From Halobellus sp. LT62 (lineage in GTDB: Archaea; Halobacteriota; Halobacteria; Halobacteriales; Haloferacaceae): a stretch of 64,000 bases of DNA. Every line of letters begins with the position of its first letter. Positions within the stretch are counted from its first letter, which is position 1. The notes under the pieces were generated by a model. That model did not search any database and was not told the DNA's origin. It saw only the letters and a list, made by a program, of their open reading frames with translations. A program made the position numbers and the translations under genes. This document shows positions 56,351-64,000 of this stretch, one piece after another. Location: positions 186,001-250,000 of the forward strand of contig NZ_JAYEZO010000002.1 in the NCBI RefSeq assembly GCF_037031285.1, read 5' to 3'.

Positions 56351-56788
56351 ATGTCCGCGAATCGGAAAGGCGACCGCCGCGAGCGAGAACTGGTCAACCG
56401 GCTCGACGAGGCCGGGTTCGCGGTGATGCGCGCCCCCGCGTCGGGATCGGCGACGGAGCGCGAACTCCCCGACGTCCTCGCCGGAAACGGCGACGTCTTC
56501 TACGCCATCGAGGCGAAATCGAGCTCGGGGCGGCCGATCTACCTCTCCGGCGAGGAGGTCGAAGCACTCATCTACTTCGCGCGGAACTTCGGCGCGAAAG
56601 CGCGGATCGCGGTCCGCTTCGACCGCGAGTCGTGGTACTTCTTCCACCCCGGCGACCTCCACGTGACCGACGGCGGCAATTACCGGGTGAAGAAGGAGAC
56701 GGCGCTCGCGGAGGGCGAGGAGTTCGAGTCGTTCGTCGGCGGCCCCGCCCAGTCACGCCTCACTGACGTCGGCGACGACGGCGAATAG
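56351..56788 (+). CDS. hjc: Holliday junction resolvase Hjc
   Basis: A 145-residue archaeal endonuclease that cuts four-way junctions. The nuclease core shows [19 protein letters not shown] (about 5-23), then the PD-(D/E)xK residues in [20 protein letters not shown] (about 38-57). The stop lies 36 nt inside the 3' end of the convergent SWIM gene. Confidence 0.95.
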   Translation: MSANRKGDRRERELVNRLDEAGFAVMRAPASGSATERELPDVLAGNGDVFYAIEAKSSSGRPIYLSGEEVEALIYFARNFGAKARIAVRFDRESWYFFHPGDLHVTDGGNYRVKKETALAEGEEFESFVGGPAQSRLTDVGDDGE

Positions 56789-57670
56789 CGCGGATACGTC
56801 GTCGAGGTCGGCGGATACGTCGTCGAGATCGATCGATACGTCTTCGAGATCGGTCTCTTTCCTTGCGTCTGCGACCGGGCGAAGCCGAGAGGCCGGAAAC
56901 AGATACCGTCGCGCGTCGGCGACGACGTCGGCAACGTGTCCGTCATCGCTCCCGGTCTCAGTAGCGCTTCTGATATCGTCCGATAGCGACCCGACGTAGA
57001 CGGCAGCGAACACCGGTTCGTGGCCGCCGTAGGCCGCGTTCGTCTCGTACGCCGAGACCAGCCGTCCCTCCTCGGTTCGGGTCGCGTCCGCCCGCTGGCC
57101 GAGCGCGTCGACGACGACGAGCAGCGATCCGGTCTCTCGGTCCCGAACGAGGTCGCCGGGAGCGCGGTCGTGGCGTTCACACAGCACCGGACTGTCCCTC
57201 TCGGTCTCGATCGGCACGAACGCGCGACCGCCACAGACCGCGCAGACGCGCTCGCGCTCGTTCGGCCCCGGAACGAGTCGCGCGTCGATTTCGAGTTCGA
57301 CGCGTCGGCGGTGCTTGCAGCGCGCGCCGCGGATCGCGCTGTCCGGGCAGGTACACGACTCGCGCTCGACGTCGACGACGTAGGTGCCCCCGTCCGTTTC
57401 GACGACGTAGCGGCCGTCCCGCAGCGGCCGGACGGTCATCGGCTCGGTGCGCGCGCGGTACGCCCGCCCGGTCTGCCCGTCGACCGGAAGCGTTCGCTCG
57501 GTTCGCCCGCGGCGTCCGCGAACGCGACGAACGGCCGGCCGCGAGGTGGCGTGGTCGTGGGGTGTCGATGCGGAGGTGCGACTGGCGGCTGTCAGTTCGA
57601 TGGGACGTCGGTTGGCCGGTATCTCGGCCGCGGCCGGGTCTGACGCGGCTGTATTTCGGGTGTGCGTCAT
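56753..57670 (-). CDS. SWIM zinc-finger protein
   Basis: A 305-residue protein. The SWIM motif [22 protein letters not shown] (about 108-129, CxCx8CxH) follows a short beta segment ([18 protein letters not shown]). A second CxxC (CAVCGGRAF) and a CERH pair suggest another zinc site. The C-terminus consists of a three-fold imperfect repeat DLxDVS. The first 75 residues are low-complexity and basic for a halophile, so a later start near [12 protein letters not shown] (about 57,440) is quite possible. SWIM fingers bind DNA or proteins. Overlaps hjc tail-to-tail by 36 nt. Confidence 0.75.
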   Translation of the reverse strand: MTHTRNTAASDPAAAEIPANRRPIELTAASRTSASTPHDHATSRPAVRRVRGRRGRTERTLPVDGQTGRAYRARTEPMTVRPLRDGRYVVETDGGTYVVDVERESCTCPDSAIRGARCKHRRRVELEIDARLVPGPNERERVCAVCGGRAFVPIETERDSPVLCERHDRAPGDLVRDRETGSLLVVVDALGQRADATRTEEGRLVSAYETNAAYGGHEPVFAAVYVGSLSDDIRSATETGSDDGHVADVVADARRYLFPASRLRPVADARKETDLEDVSIDLDDVSADLDDVSALFAVVADVSEA

Positions 57671-57804
57671 CGGTGATCCCGAGAGCGTGTTCTCTCGTGG
57701 CTATCTCTACGTTCCCGACGACCCTAAACCTTCGTTTCGTGTGGAGATACGGGGCGTAGCGCCGCATCGAAGCCCTTTTAGAACGTCCTCGGAAACGCTG
57801 GGGT

Positions 57805-57999
57805 ATGGAAATCGATGCGGCGATGCGCCGGAAGATCGTGGTCTCTATCGTCGCTGTCGGCGCGTTCTTCGCCCTCTTCGTCGGCATCGGCGCGACGTAC
57901 GGTCCTGATCTGGGTGAGACCGGCGGGCTCGCACTCGTCGGCGCGATCGTGCTGTTCATTCTCGTAATGGCTGTCGTCGGATTCATCCTCGAGGATTAA
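57805..57999 (+). CDS. Two-helix small membrane protein
   Basis: A 64-residue protein with helices at about 9-29 and 40-62 joined by a short Gly-rich loop (GATYGPDLGETG). It ends with an acidic ILED. Conserved-looking haloarchaeal microprotein of unknown function. Divergent from the SWIM gene. Confidence 0.65.
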   Translation: MEIDAAMRRKIVVSIVAVGAFFALFVGIGATYGPDLGETGGLALVGAIVLFILVMAVVGFILED

Positions 58000-58121
58000 C
58001 GTCCGGTGCCCGTCCGTCCTGCACCCCGCATTCTTGGCGTCGCAGTGGCTTCGACTCGCGGCTGTCATCGCTATGTCTCTTCGTCGCGCTCGTCGTGGCC
58101 TGTCTGTCGCGAGTGTTGTTC

Positions 58122-59279
58122 TCAGTCGCCGCTAGCTGTCTCGCGCCAATCGCGGACGTCGCCCGCCTCCCGCAGCGCGTCGGTGTAGTACGACAGCGGG
58201 TGCGAAATAGTCTCACACCGTTCGTCGGGATCGACACAGGTGCCGTACGTCTTCATTGTCGCGCACGACGGCGGCGGGTACTGCGTCCCGTCGCTCTCAG
58301 CGAGATACTCCACGCGCGTCCGAATGCGTGCATCGTCGTCGCTCTCGTCGGCGTCTAACAGCGTCACCACGTCGTCGGCGTCCAGCCCGAGCGCGACGAG
58401 AAACGAGACGAGCGAGAACTCCGCGTGTGCCGCGAGCGTCTCGTCACCGCGAGCGCGACGCACGAGCGCCCGCATACACGGCGGAAACAGCGCGGGGACG
58501 ACGGTCTCGATCTGCCCGGCACCGGCCGTCTCGTGATCGTCGAGCAGTGACCGGAGCTCGGCGACGGCGTCCGAGAGGGCTTCGGCGATGGCGTCGCCGC
58601 CGTCGGTTCCACGGACCTCGAACGGGAGGCCCGCCGCGACACGTCGCTCGACGGCCGCTTCGAGCAGTCGGAGCAGTCCCTCCGCGGGAACTCGGACTTC
58701 GCCGTCGGCGACCTCGCGGTTGACGAGCCGCCACCGCTCTCCCCAGTCGGTGTCGGCCAGTTCGAGGTACGATCCGAGTTCGATCCAGTAGTGCGTCGGG
58801 CCCCGTCCGCCGCGGTCGCCGCTCCGAGATCCGCCGCGCGGCGTGTCCCGGTTCCCCTCCCCGTCGAGCGGTTCGGGCCGGACAGCCGCTTCGAGGTCGA
58901 ACTCCCGGAGGACTTGCTCGAGCGACGCGCGCGTCCGCCCGGTGCTCTGGAAGTCGTCCTCGGCAGCGAAATCGGCTGTAAAGCGCTCGCGCGCCGTTGT
59001 CGCCTCCGCTGTCGCGTACTTCTCGACCGCCGCGGGCGTCTCGATCAGCGAGACGAGGATCCGCGCGATCGGGTACGAGAGCAACCGCTCGCGGTCGTTC
59101 CAGCGGCGGGGTTCCTCGGCGGCGATCGTCCCTTCCATCAGGGCGCGCTCGACCCGCTCTGTGGCTCGCTCGACCGCCGGGGCGTCCTCAGCGATGAGCG
59201 CCGCCGGCGAGATGTCCGCCTCGCGGACGGCCTCGCGCGCGCCCTCGAAGAACGGGTAGCGCGCGTAGAGCGGGTCCAT
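58122..59279 (-). CDS. priL: DNA primase large subunit PriL
   Basis: The regulatory/Fe-S subunit of the archaeal-eukaryotic primase. It partners PriS to make replication primers. The product is 385 residues beginning MDPLYARYPFFEGARE, the standard haloarchaeal N-terminus. The C-terminal domain has four cluster cysteines in PPCMRALVRR, PPSCATMKTYGTC and DERCETI. An acidic Gly/Arg insert (about 165-190) is a halophilic loop. Two codons upstream another ATG is possible (59,285). priS is not in the window. Confidence 0.94.
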   Translation of the reverse strand: MDPLYARYPFFEGAREAVREADISPAALIAEDAPAVERATERVERALMEGTIAAEEPRRWNDRERLLSYPIARILVSLIETPAAVEKYATAEATTARERFTADFAAEDDFQSTGRTRASLEQVLREFDLEAAVRPEPLDGEGNRDTPRGGSRSGDRGGRGPTHYWIELGSYLELADTDWGERWRLVNREVADGEVRVPAEGLLRLLEAAVERRVAAGLPFEVRGTDGGDAIAEALSDAVAELRSLLDDHETAGAGQIETVVPALFPPCMRALVRRARGDETLAAHAEFSLVSFLVALGLDADDVVTLLDADESDDDARIRTRVEYLAESDGTQYPPPSCATMKTYGTCVDPDERCETISHPLSYYTDALREAGDVRDWRETASGD

Positions 59280-59419
59280 CGGCATCGCCTGTCCGTTTCC
59301 GCCGCCGCCGAATAAACACGACGGTCGATGAGCGCCGCTCGGCCCCGGCGTCGGTATCGCGCTGTGCTCGGAGCGACGACACCGTATCACCTAAGACGGC
59401 GCGCCGCCTTTCCCCGCCC

Positions 59420-60010
59420 GTGCCGCAGTTCGACTACCCGTGTCCCGACTGCCGGGCCACGAACAGCCTCCACGACGCCGCCTGCGATTTCGAGGGGACG
59501 CCGTGGCCCGAGGTCGAGAAGGCCTACGTCGACATCGTTTCTCGGCTCACCGTCGAGCCGACCGAGGAGACGGACCTGTACGACGCGGTCGACGGCGAGT
59601 GGGACGCGCTGTACCGCTCGGCGCTCGAACGCCTCAAGCGCGACGAGCGGGTCACGGAGCGTAACGACGTGCTGCGGCTCCGCACCGCCGAGGAGTTCCG
59701 CGAGGAGGTGTCCGAACCGACGCACGAGCCGATGCGCACACTCTATCGCAAGGGGAGCGTGCCGGGCTGTCACGACAACGCGGTCTTCGCGATGATCGCG
59801 TGGTACGAGATGGTCGGACTCTCGTGGTCGGAGACCCGCGAAAACGTCATCGAGTGGCTCCACGACAGCGGTACGTGGGGCCGCGGCGGCTTCGAAGAAC
59901 CCTCCCCCGAGGCGCTCGTCGACGCGAAGCGTCACGTCTACCAAGCGGGCTACGGCTGGAAGGAGAAAGCCGAGGCGGCAAAGCGCGTGATCGATCGCCA
60001 CCGCGGGTGA
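59420..60010 (+). CDS. Conserved haloarchaeal protein next to priL, zinc knuckle plus PriCT-like C-terminus
   Basis: A 196-residue protein with GTG start. The N-terminus CPDCRATNSLHDAACDFEG carries three cysteines and a histidine, a likely zinc site. The C-terminal half (GCHDNAVFAMIAWYEMVGLS through GYGWKEKAEAA) resembles the primase C-terminal (PriCT) helical domain. Divergent location beside priL supports a replication-linked role, but no function is established that I know of. Confidence 0.75.
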   Translation: MPQFDYPCPDCRATNSLHDAACDFEGTPWPEVEKAYVDIVSRLTVEPTEETDLYDAVDGEWDALYRSALERLKRDERVTERNDVLRLRTAEEFREEVSEPTHEPMRTLYRKGSVPGCHDNAVFAMIAWYEMVGLSWSETRENVIEWLHDSGTWGRGGFEEPSPEALVDAKRHVYQAGYGWKEKAEAAKRVIDRHRG

Positions 60011-60102
60011 GACGCCGGGCGCGCTCGTGAGACCCCGAACACGCACGATCGGGTTGCCGTGTCTGCCACACGCGTTATCCCCGTAGGGCCCGTGGTACCA
60101 CT

Positions 60103-61620
60103 ATGCAATCGAGCACCGCCAGACGCGGCGTCACGGGTGCCGCCGTGGGCGCGGCGTGGCTTGGCGGACTGTACGCCGCGACGCCGCTCGTCGGCGAGTT
60201 CGCCCCGATCGCCCTCGCCGAGGGAATCATCGTGCGGTCTCCCGGGTGGGTGTCGACACTCGCGGTCAGCCTCCTCGGATTCTCGGCCAAGCCGGTGCTG
60301 TTGGTGAGCGTGCTCGTCGGGATCGTCGCGGTCGCCGCGGGCGCGTGGGTGCTCTGGCCTCGGGACCGCGGGGCGGCCACACTGCTCGGCGTCGTTGCGG
60401 GCGTGATCGCTACCACCGCGGCGCTCGCGGCTGCCGGCGGCGATCTCTCGCTTCGGTCGGCGCTCGCCCTCGCCCTCGCGGTCGGATTCCCGTACGTCGT
60501 CAGCCGCCTGCTCGCCGAGACGACACCGCCTCCGGACCGACGGCGGTTCCTCCGCCGACTCGGTGCCGTCGCGGTCGTCGGCACGGGATCGTTCGTCGGG
60601 CTTCGGGCGGCGTTCGAGCGACTCTCCGGACGGAGAGCCGGAGCCGACCTCCGTGACCGCGACGGCGGTTCGGGCGCGTCCGGTACCGTCGACGAACCGC
60701 AGTCGCCGCCTTCCGTGGGCGACCCCCGATTCGACTTCGCGGGGATGCCGGCGGCGGTCACGCCCCCCGACGAGCACTACGTCGTCGACATCAACATCCG
60801 CCCGCCGAACGTCGACCCCGACGCGTGGACGCTCGACGTCGACGGCGGGGTCGAGAGCCCGTACAGCCTGTCTTACGACGAGCTTCGCGACCACGACGCG
60901 AGCACCAAGCAGATAATGACGATGCTCTGTATCTCGAACACCGTCGGCGGCGACCTCATCGGCACGTCCCGGTGGACGGGCATCCAACTGTCCGATCTCG
61001 TCGCGGACGCGAACCCCGGGGACGCGGCGGTCGACGTCGTCACCCACGCGGCCGACGGGTACAGCGAAGCCATCCCCCTCGACCTCGTCGAGCGCGAGGA
61101 CATCCTGATCGCCCATCAGATGGGATCGGACCCGCTCACCCGCGCGCACGGCTTTCCAGCGCGGTTGCTCGTCCCCGGTCGGTACGGGATGAAGATGACC
61201 AAGTGGATCACGCGAATCGAACTCGCAGAGAACGACCACGAGGCCTACTGGGAGCAGCGCGGGTGGGACGAGGAAGCGGTCGTGAATACGATGTCGTACG
61301 TTCGCGGCGCGGAACGCGACGGCGACACCGTCACCGTTGGCGGCGTCGCGTTCGGCGGCTTAGAGACCGGCGTCCAAGAGATCGAGACCGTCGAAGTCAG
61401 CGTCGACGGCGGCGAATCGTGGGTCGAGGCGGAGTTGGAAGCGCCCATCGCTCCGCACGCGTGGCGTCGCTGGCGACATGCGTTCGACGCCCCGGACCGC
61501 TCGGAGTTCGAGGTCGTCGTCAGAGCGATCACGCGGGACGGAACGGTGCAGACCGAAGAACGGCGTTCGCCGCGCCCGAGCGGCGCGACCGGGTGGCACC
61601 GAAAGAACCTGCGAGTGTGA
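60103..61620 (+). CDS. Membrane-anchored molybdopterin-dependent oxidoreductase (sulfite-oxidase family)
   Basis: A 505-residue fusion. Residues 1-150 form about four membrane helices. After a low-complexity linker (about 165-210) comes an oxidoreductase molybdopterin-binding domain with the metal-ligand cysteine in MTMLCISNTVGG (about 269-280). A C-terminal Mo-co dimerisation domain follows (about 395-490; VEVSVDGGESW). The family oxidises sulfite or reduces small oxides (YedY-like), and the mature side would face outside if the helices orient the domain outwards. No heme or cytochrome partner gene is adjacent. Confidence 0.9.
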   Translation: MQSSTARRGVTGAAVGAAWLGGLYAATPLVGEFAPIALAEGIIVRSPGWVSTLAVSLLGFSAKPVLLVSVLVGIVAVAAGAWVLWPRDRGAATLLGVVAGVIATTAALAAAGGDLSLRSALALALAVGFPYVVSRLLAETTPPPDRRRFLRRLGAVAVVGTGSFVGLRAAFERLSGRRAGADLRDRDGGSGASGTVDEPQSPPSVGDPRFDFAGMPAAVTPPDEHYVVDINIRPPNVDPDAWTLDVDGGVESPYSLSYDELRDHDASTKQIMTMLCISNTVGGDLIGTSRWTGIQLSDLVADANPGDAAVDVVTHAADGYSEAIPLDLVEREDILIAHQMGSDPLTRAHGFPARLLVPGRYGMKMTKWITRIELAENDHEAYWEQRGWDEEAVVNTMSYVRGAERDGDTVTVGGVAFGGLETGVQEIETVEVSVDGGESWVEAELEAPIAPHAWRRWRHAFDAPDRSEFEVVVRAITRDGTVQTEERRSPRPSGATGWHRKNLRV

Positions 61621-61638
61621 GGCGTCTACTCGAATCCG

Positions 61639-62382
61639 CTACTCGCTTTGGATCCGCGGCGCGAGCATATACGTGACGTTGCCCTGCCCCTCGGCGACCG
61701 CGTAGTGGATCTTGACCGGGAACTCCTCGCCGAGTTCGACGGTGACCTCGGCGTCCTTCGGGATCGCCTTGTTCATATCCTTCAGGTAGTCTAAGGAGAA
61801 CAGCGAGTCCGCCGTTCCCGCGGTGAGCGCGATCAGGTCGTCGGCGTCGAGCTCGAAGTCGACGTCGTCGGTGTCGCCCTCGGCCTCGATGTGGAACGCC
61901 TCGTCGTCGGCGTCGACGCGGAGGCGGACGTGATCGGAGACCATATCGGCGGCCTTGATCCCCCGGTCGAGCTGCGCGCCCTCGAGGACGATTTCAGCGG
62001 CGAGATCGAGGTCCGGGATGTCGGGTTCCTGCCGGATCGAGTCGGGATCGATGAGCGCGAGCGTCGAGGAGAGGCCGTCCATCCGGATGTTGAGCTTCCG
62101 AGTCTCCTCGTCGAGTTCGAGCTCGACGAGCTGATCGCCCGTGGCCATCCCGATGAAGTCCTCGAGCTTCGCGAGGTTGACGCCGATGACGCCCCCGTCG
62201 GCCTCGTAGGACTCGAAGGCGGCGGCGTCGAGCGAGAGGTCCACCATTCCGACGTTCGCGGGGTCGACGGCCCGAATCGACAGTTCGTCCTCGTTCAGTC
62301 GGATCTTGCACTCGTCGACCAGCACGCTCACCGAGTCGAGCGCGTCTTGGAGCGTAGACGCGCCTACGATGGCCTTGAACAT
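61639..62382 (-). CDS. pcn: DNA polymerase sliding clamp PCNA
   Basis: A 247-residue clamp that forms a ring on DNA and tethers polymerases, ligase and nucleases. Start [20 protein letters not shown], central [40 protein letters not shown] and the tail [10 protein letters not shown] are all characteristic. Haloarchaea normally have one PCNA, a homotrimer. A TATA-like box 27 nt upstream gives a leaderless start. Confidence 0.97.
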   Translation of the reverse strand: MFKAIVGASTLQDALDSVSVLVDECKIRLNEDELSIRAVDPANVGMVDLSLDAAAFESYEADGGVIGVNLAKLEDFIGMATGDQLVELELDEETRKLNIRMDGLSSTLALIDPDSIRQEPDIPDLDLAAEIVLEGAQLDRGIKAADMVSDHVRLRVDADDEAFHIEAEGDTDDVDFELDADDLIALTAGTADSLFSLDYLKDMNKAIPKDAEVTVELGEEFPVKIHYAVAEGQGNVTYMLAPRIQSE

Positions 62383-62406
62383 ATGGAGCGTGCTACGGCA
62401 GCGGGC

Positions 62407-62414
62407 TTAAAAAT
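62407..62414 (-). promoter_or_regulatory. TATA-like box of the PCNA gene
   Basis: Minus strand reads ATTTTTAA, centred about 28 nt before the ATG at 62382. This fits leaderless transcription. Confidence 0.5.
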
Positions 62415-62538
62415 ACTCGTGGTTCTTCCGCGCACTCGCCGAGGGTGTCCGAGGCGGCTTGACGATCGCGGCCGGGGCGTCCGAGGTGTCTCGACGATAT
62501 CCGATGTCCCTTTCCGCTTCGGCGGCGTCACACCGAGT

Positions 62539-62604
62539 ATGAACGCGAATTCGTCGGCGGTTCCGCTGTCGAACACGTCGGGAACACCGGTGAGTGAACG
62601 ATGA
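62539..62604 (+). CDS. Possible 21-codon leader ORF overlapping the rlmE start
   Basis: An ATG at 62539 opens a 21-residue frame (MNANSSAVPLSNTSGTPVSE plus R) whose TGA overlaps the rlmE ATG as ATGA. It could couple translation of rlmE or be chance. There is no composition signature to decide. Confidence 0.25.
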   Translation: MNANSSAVPLSNTSGTPVSER

Positions 62605-63377
62605 CACGGAAAGACCACTACTACAACAAGGCCAAACAGGAGGACTACCGCGCCCGCTCGGCGTACAAGCTGAAGCAACTCGACGAGGAGGCGGGTCTGT
62701 TCGGACCCGGAAACACCGTCGTCGACCTCGGCGCGGCCCCCGGCGGCTGGCTCCAAGTGGCCGCCGAGGCAGTCGGTGACCGCGGCACGGTCGTCGGCGT
62801 CGACTTCCAGCGCATCCGCGAACTGGACCACGAGAACGTCGAGACGATTCGGGGCGATATGACCGACGAGGAGACCAAATCGAAGCTTCGCGATCGGATC
62901 GGCGACGACGGCGCGGACGTGGTGCTCTCGGATATGGCCCCGAATATGACCGGCGAGTACTCGCTGGATCACGCGCGATCGATTCACTTGGCTCGACAGG
63001 CCTTCGAGGTCGCGCTCGACCTCCTCCCGGCCGGCGGCGACTTCGCCGCGAAGGTGTTCGACGGACAGGACCTCGCGGACCTGCGCGAGGATATCGAGAG
63101 CGAATTCGAGTACGTCCGGTCGATCCGCCCGGACGCCTCTCGCGACACCTCTTCTGAACTCTATCTGGTCGGGAAACACCGAATCACCGCGCCGGTCCGC
63201 GAGGGCGACGAACTCGACGTCGTCGTCGACGACGTCGGCAGCGAGGGCGACGGCGTCGTCAAGGTCGACGGCTACACGCTGTTCGTTCCCGGCGTCGATG
63301 CGGGCGATTCAGTCCGCGTCCGCGTCACCGACGTCAAGGCGAAGTTCGGGTTCGCCGAAGTCGTCGACGAGGACTGA
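62601..63377 (+). CDS. rlmE: 23S rRNA 2'-O-ribose methyltransferase RlmE with TRAM domain
   Basis: A 258-residue FtsJ/RrmJ-type enzyme that 2'-O-methylates a uridine in the 23S rRNA A-loop. The SAM motif DLGAAPGGWLQVA lies at about 41-53. The K-D-K-E catalytic set is in YRARSAYKLKQLD, DMAPNMTG, FAAKVFDGQ and SSELYLVG. Residues about 195-258 form a TRAM RNA-binding domain (VREGDELDVVVDDVGSEGDG), as is standard in haloarchaeal copies. It is coded divergently from PCNA. Confidence 0.95.
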   Translation: MTRKDHYYNKAKQEDYRARSAYKLKQLDEEAGLFGPGNTVVDLGAAPGGWLQVAAEAVGDRGTVVGVDFQRIRELDHENVETIRGDMTDEETKSKLRDRIGDDGADVVLSDMAPNMTGEYSLDHARSIHLARQAFEVALDLLPAGGDFAAKVFDGQDLADLREDIESEFEYVRSIRPDASRDTSSELYLVGKHRITAPVREGDELDVVVDDVGSEGDGVVKVDGYTLFVPGVDAGDSVRVRVTDVKAKFGFAEVVDED

Positions 63378-63395
63378 TTTTACGCAGCCGGCCTC

Positions 63396-64000
63396 TCAGT
63401 CGGCCGTCCACGCGTTGCCGCTCTCGTCGATGGTCGATCCGCCGAAGAAGGCCACGACGGCGTAGACGAACGGCGTGTCGACGAGCGCGATGAGCAGCTT
63501 CAGCAGGTACTGGCCGACGATCAGCGAGAGAATCACCGGAACCGGAAGGGGGTCGCCGAAGCCGAGCACCTGCGGCGCGAGGTAGAACGCGATGGCGACG
63601 AAAAGCACCGTGTCGATCGCTTGGCTCGTCGCCGTCGAGACGATGTTCCGCAGCCAGAGCATCGACGCGCCGGTCGTCTCGCGGATGCGGTGGAACACGA
63701 TCACGTCCCAGTTCTGGCTGACGAGGTACGCGAGCAGGCTGCCGAGCACGATGTTCGTCCCCGGGGCGAGCACCGCGCGGTACTGGCTGGCGGCGTCGGG
63801 GTTCGCCGCTGGTGCGAGGATCGTACTCCAGACGAGCGCGAGCAGGACGAAGTTCATCGCGAAGCCGACGTTGACCATCACCTGCGCCGCGCGACGGCCG
63901 TACAGTTCGGAGTAGCAGTCCGAGGCGAAGAACGTGAGCGCGTACGCCAGCGCCGCACCGGGCAGAATGATGTTCGCGCCGGTGACCGGGAGTTCGACCG
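63396..64000 (-). CDS. Queuosine/archaeosine-precursor transporter (YhhQ/VUT family), N-terminus beyond window
   Basis: A polytopic membrane protein of the VUT_1/YhhQ family. About 201 residues are seen and the 5' end lies past base 64,000. The hallmark FFASDCYSELYGRRAAQ is encoded just before 63,881, so an internal GTG-ATG there is not the start. Later motifs LLAYLVSQNWDVIVFHRIRE and STATSQAIDTVLFVAIAFY are also typical. Bacterial relatives import preQ0/preQ1; in archaea the same base is the archaeosine precursor. Converges with rlmE, leaving an 18-nt gap. Confidence 0.92.
   Translation of the reverse strand, partial: VELPVTGANIILPGAALAYALTFFASDCYSELYGRRAAQVMVNVGFAMNFVLLALVWSTILAPAANPDAASQYRAVLAPGTNIVLGSLLAYLVSQNWDVIVFHRIRETTGASMLWLRNIVSTATSQAIDTVLFVAIAFYLAPQVLGFGDPLPVPVILSLIVGQYLLKLLIALVDTPFVYAVVAFFGGSTIDESGNAWTAD

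Overview
The window is chromosome from a haloarchaeon (class Halobacteria). Coding DNA is GC-rich, the proteins are strongly acidic, and many genes have an AT-rich TATA-like box about 27 nt before the start codon, which fits leaderless transcripts. The marker genes agree: thermosome, PCNA, archaeal primase large subunit, Hjc resolvase, aIF1A, Rio1, a KH-domain Dim2/Pno1 relative and the halophilic [2Fe-2S] ferredoxin. I saw no rRNA, tRNA, CRISPR array, transposase or integrase.

Region A (1-29,000) is mostly ordinary housekeeping sequence. It holds a CBS-domain protein cut by the window edge, uvrC, an ABC-2 exporter, an NAD-dependent DNA ligase, a PLP aminotransferase and a methionine block (two O-acetylhomoserine sulfhydrylase-type enzymes, metX and a Pit phosphate permease). 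Next come ferredoxin, an ATPase_2/DUF234 protein in a patch of atypical sequence (14.7-16.6 kb), several small zinc-finger or DUF proteins, the thermosome, a DICT-domain protein, the aIF1A-rio1-KH cluster and an SAH/MTA deaminase.

Region B (about 29,200-52,800) is an accessory catabolic island with AT-rich spacers at both ends. It contains two complete NitT/TauT-type ABC importers with Tat lipoprotein binding proteins, an MFS carrier, a zinc alcohol dehydrogenase, an aldehyde dehydrogenase, a DapA-family lyase, an isochorismatase-family amidohydrolase, an ornithine-cyclodeaminase-family protein, two LeuC/LeuD-type pairs, two tandem M24 (creatinase-fold) proteins and an IclR regulator. Two small conserved genes sit in the middle.

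The most unusual feature is in Region B. The second LeuC-type subunit (43,338-44,600) has lost all three [4Fe-4S] cysteines, and both M24 proteins have lost four of five metal ligands. The first LeuC pair is canonical. I infer import and stepwise C-N/C-O lyase breakdown of a nitrogen-containing carboxylic acid. The substrate cannot be read from sequence. Candidate operators lie in the IclR, leuC1, importer-1 and M24/importer-2 promoters.

Region C (53,000-64,000) returns to core functions: adenosylhomocysteinase, GtrA plus a sulfatase, Hjc, a SWIM zinc-finger protein, PriL with its neighbour, a membrane-anchored molybdopterin oxidoreductase, PCNA, RlmE with a TRAM domain, and a queuosine-precursor-type transporter that runs off the window end.
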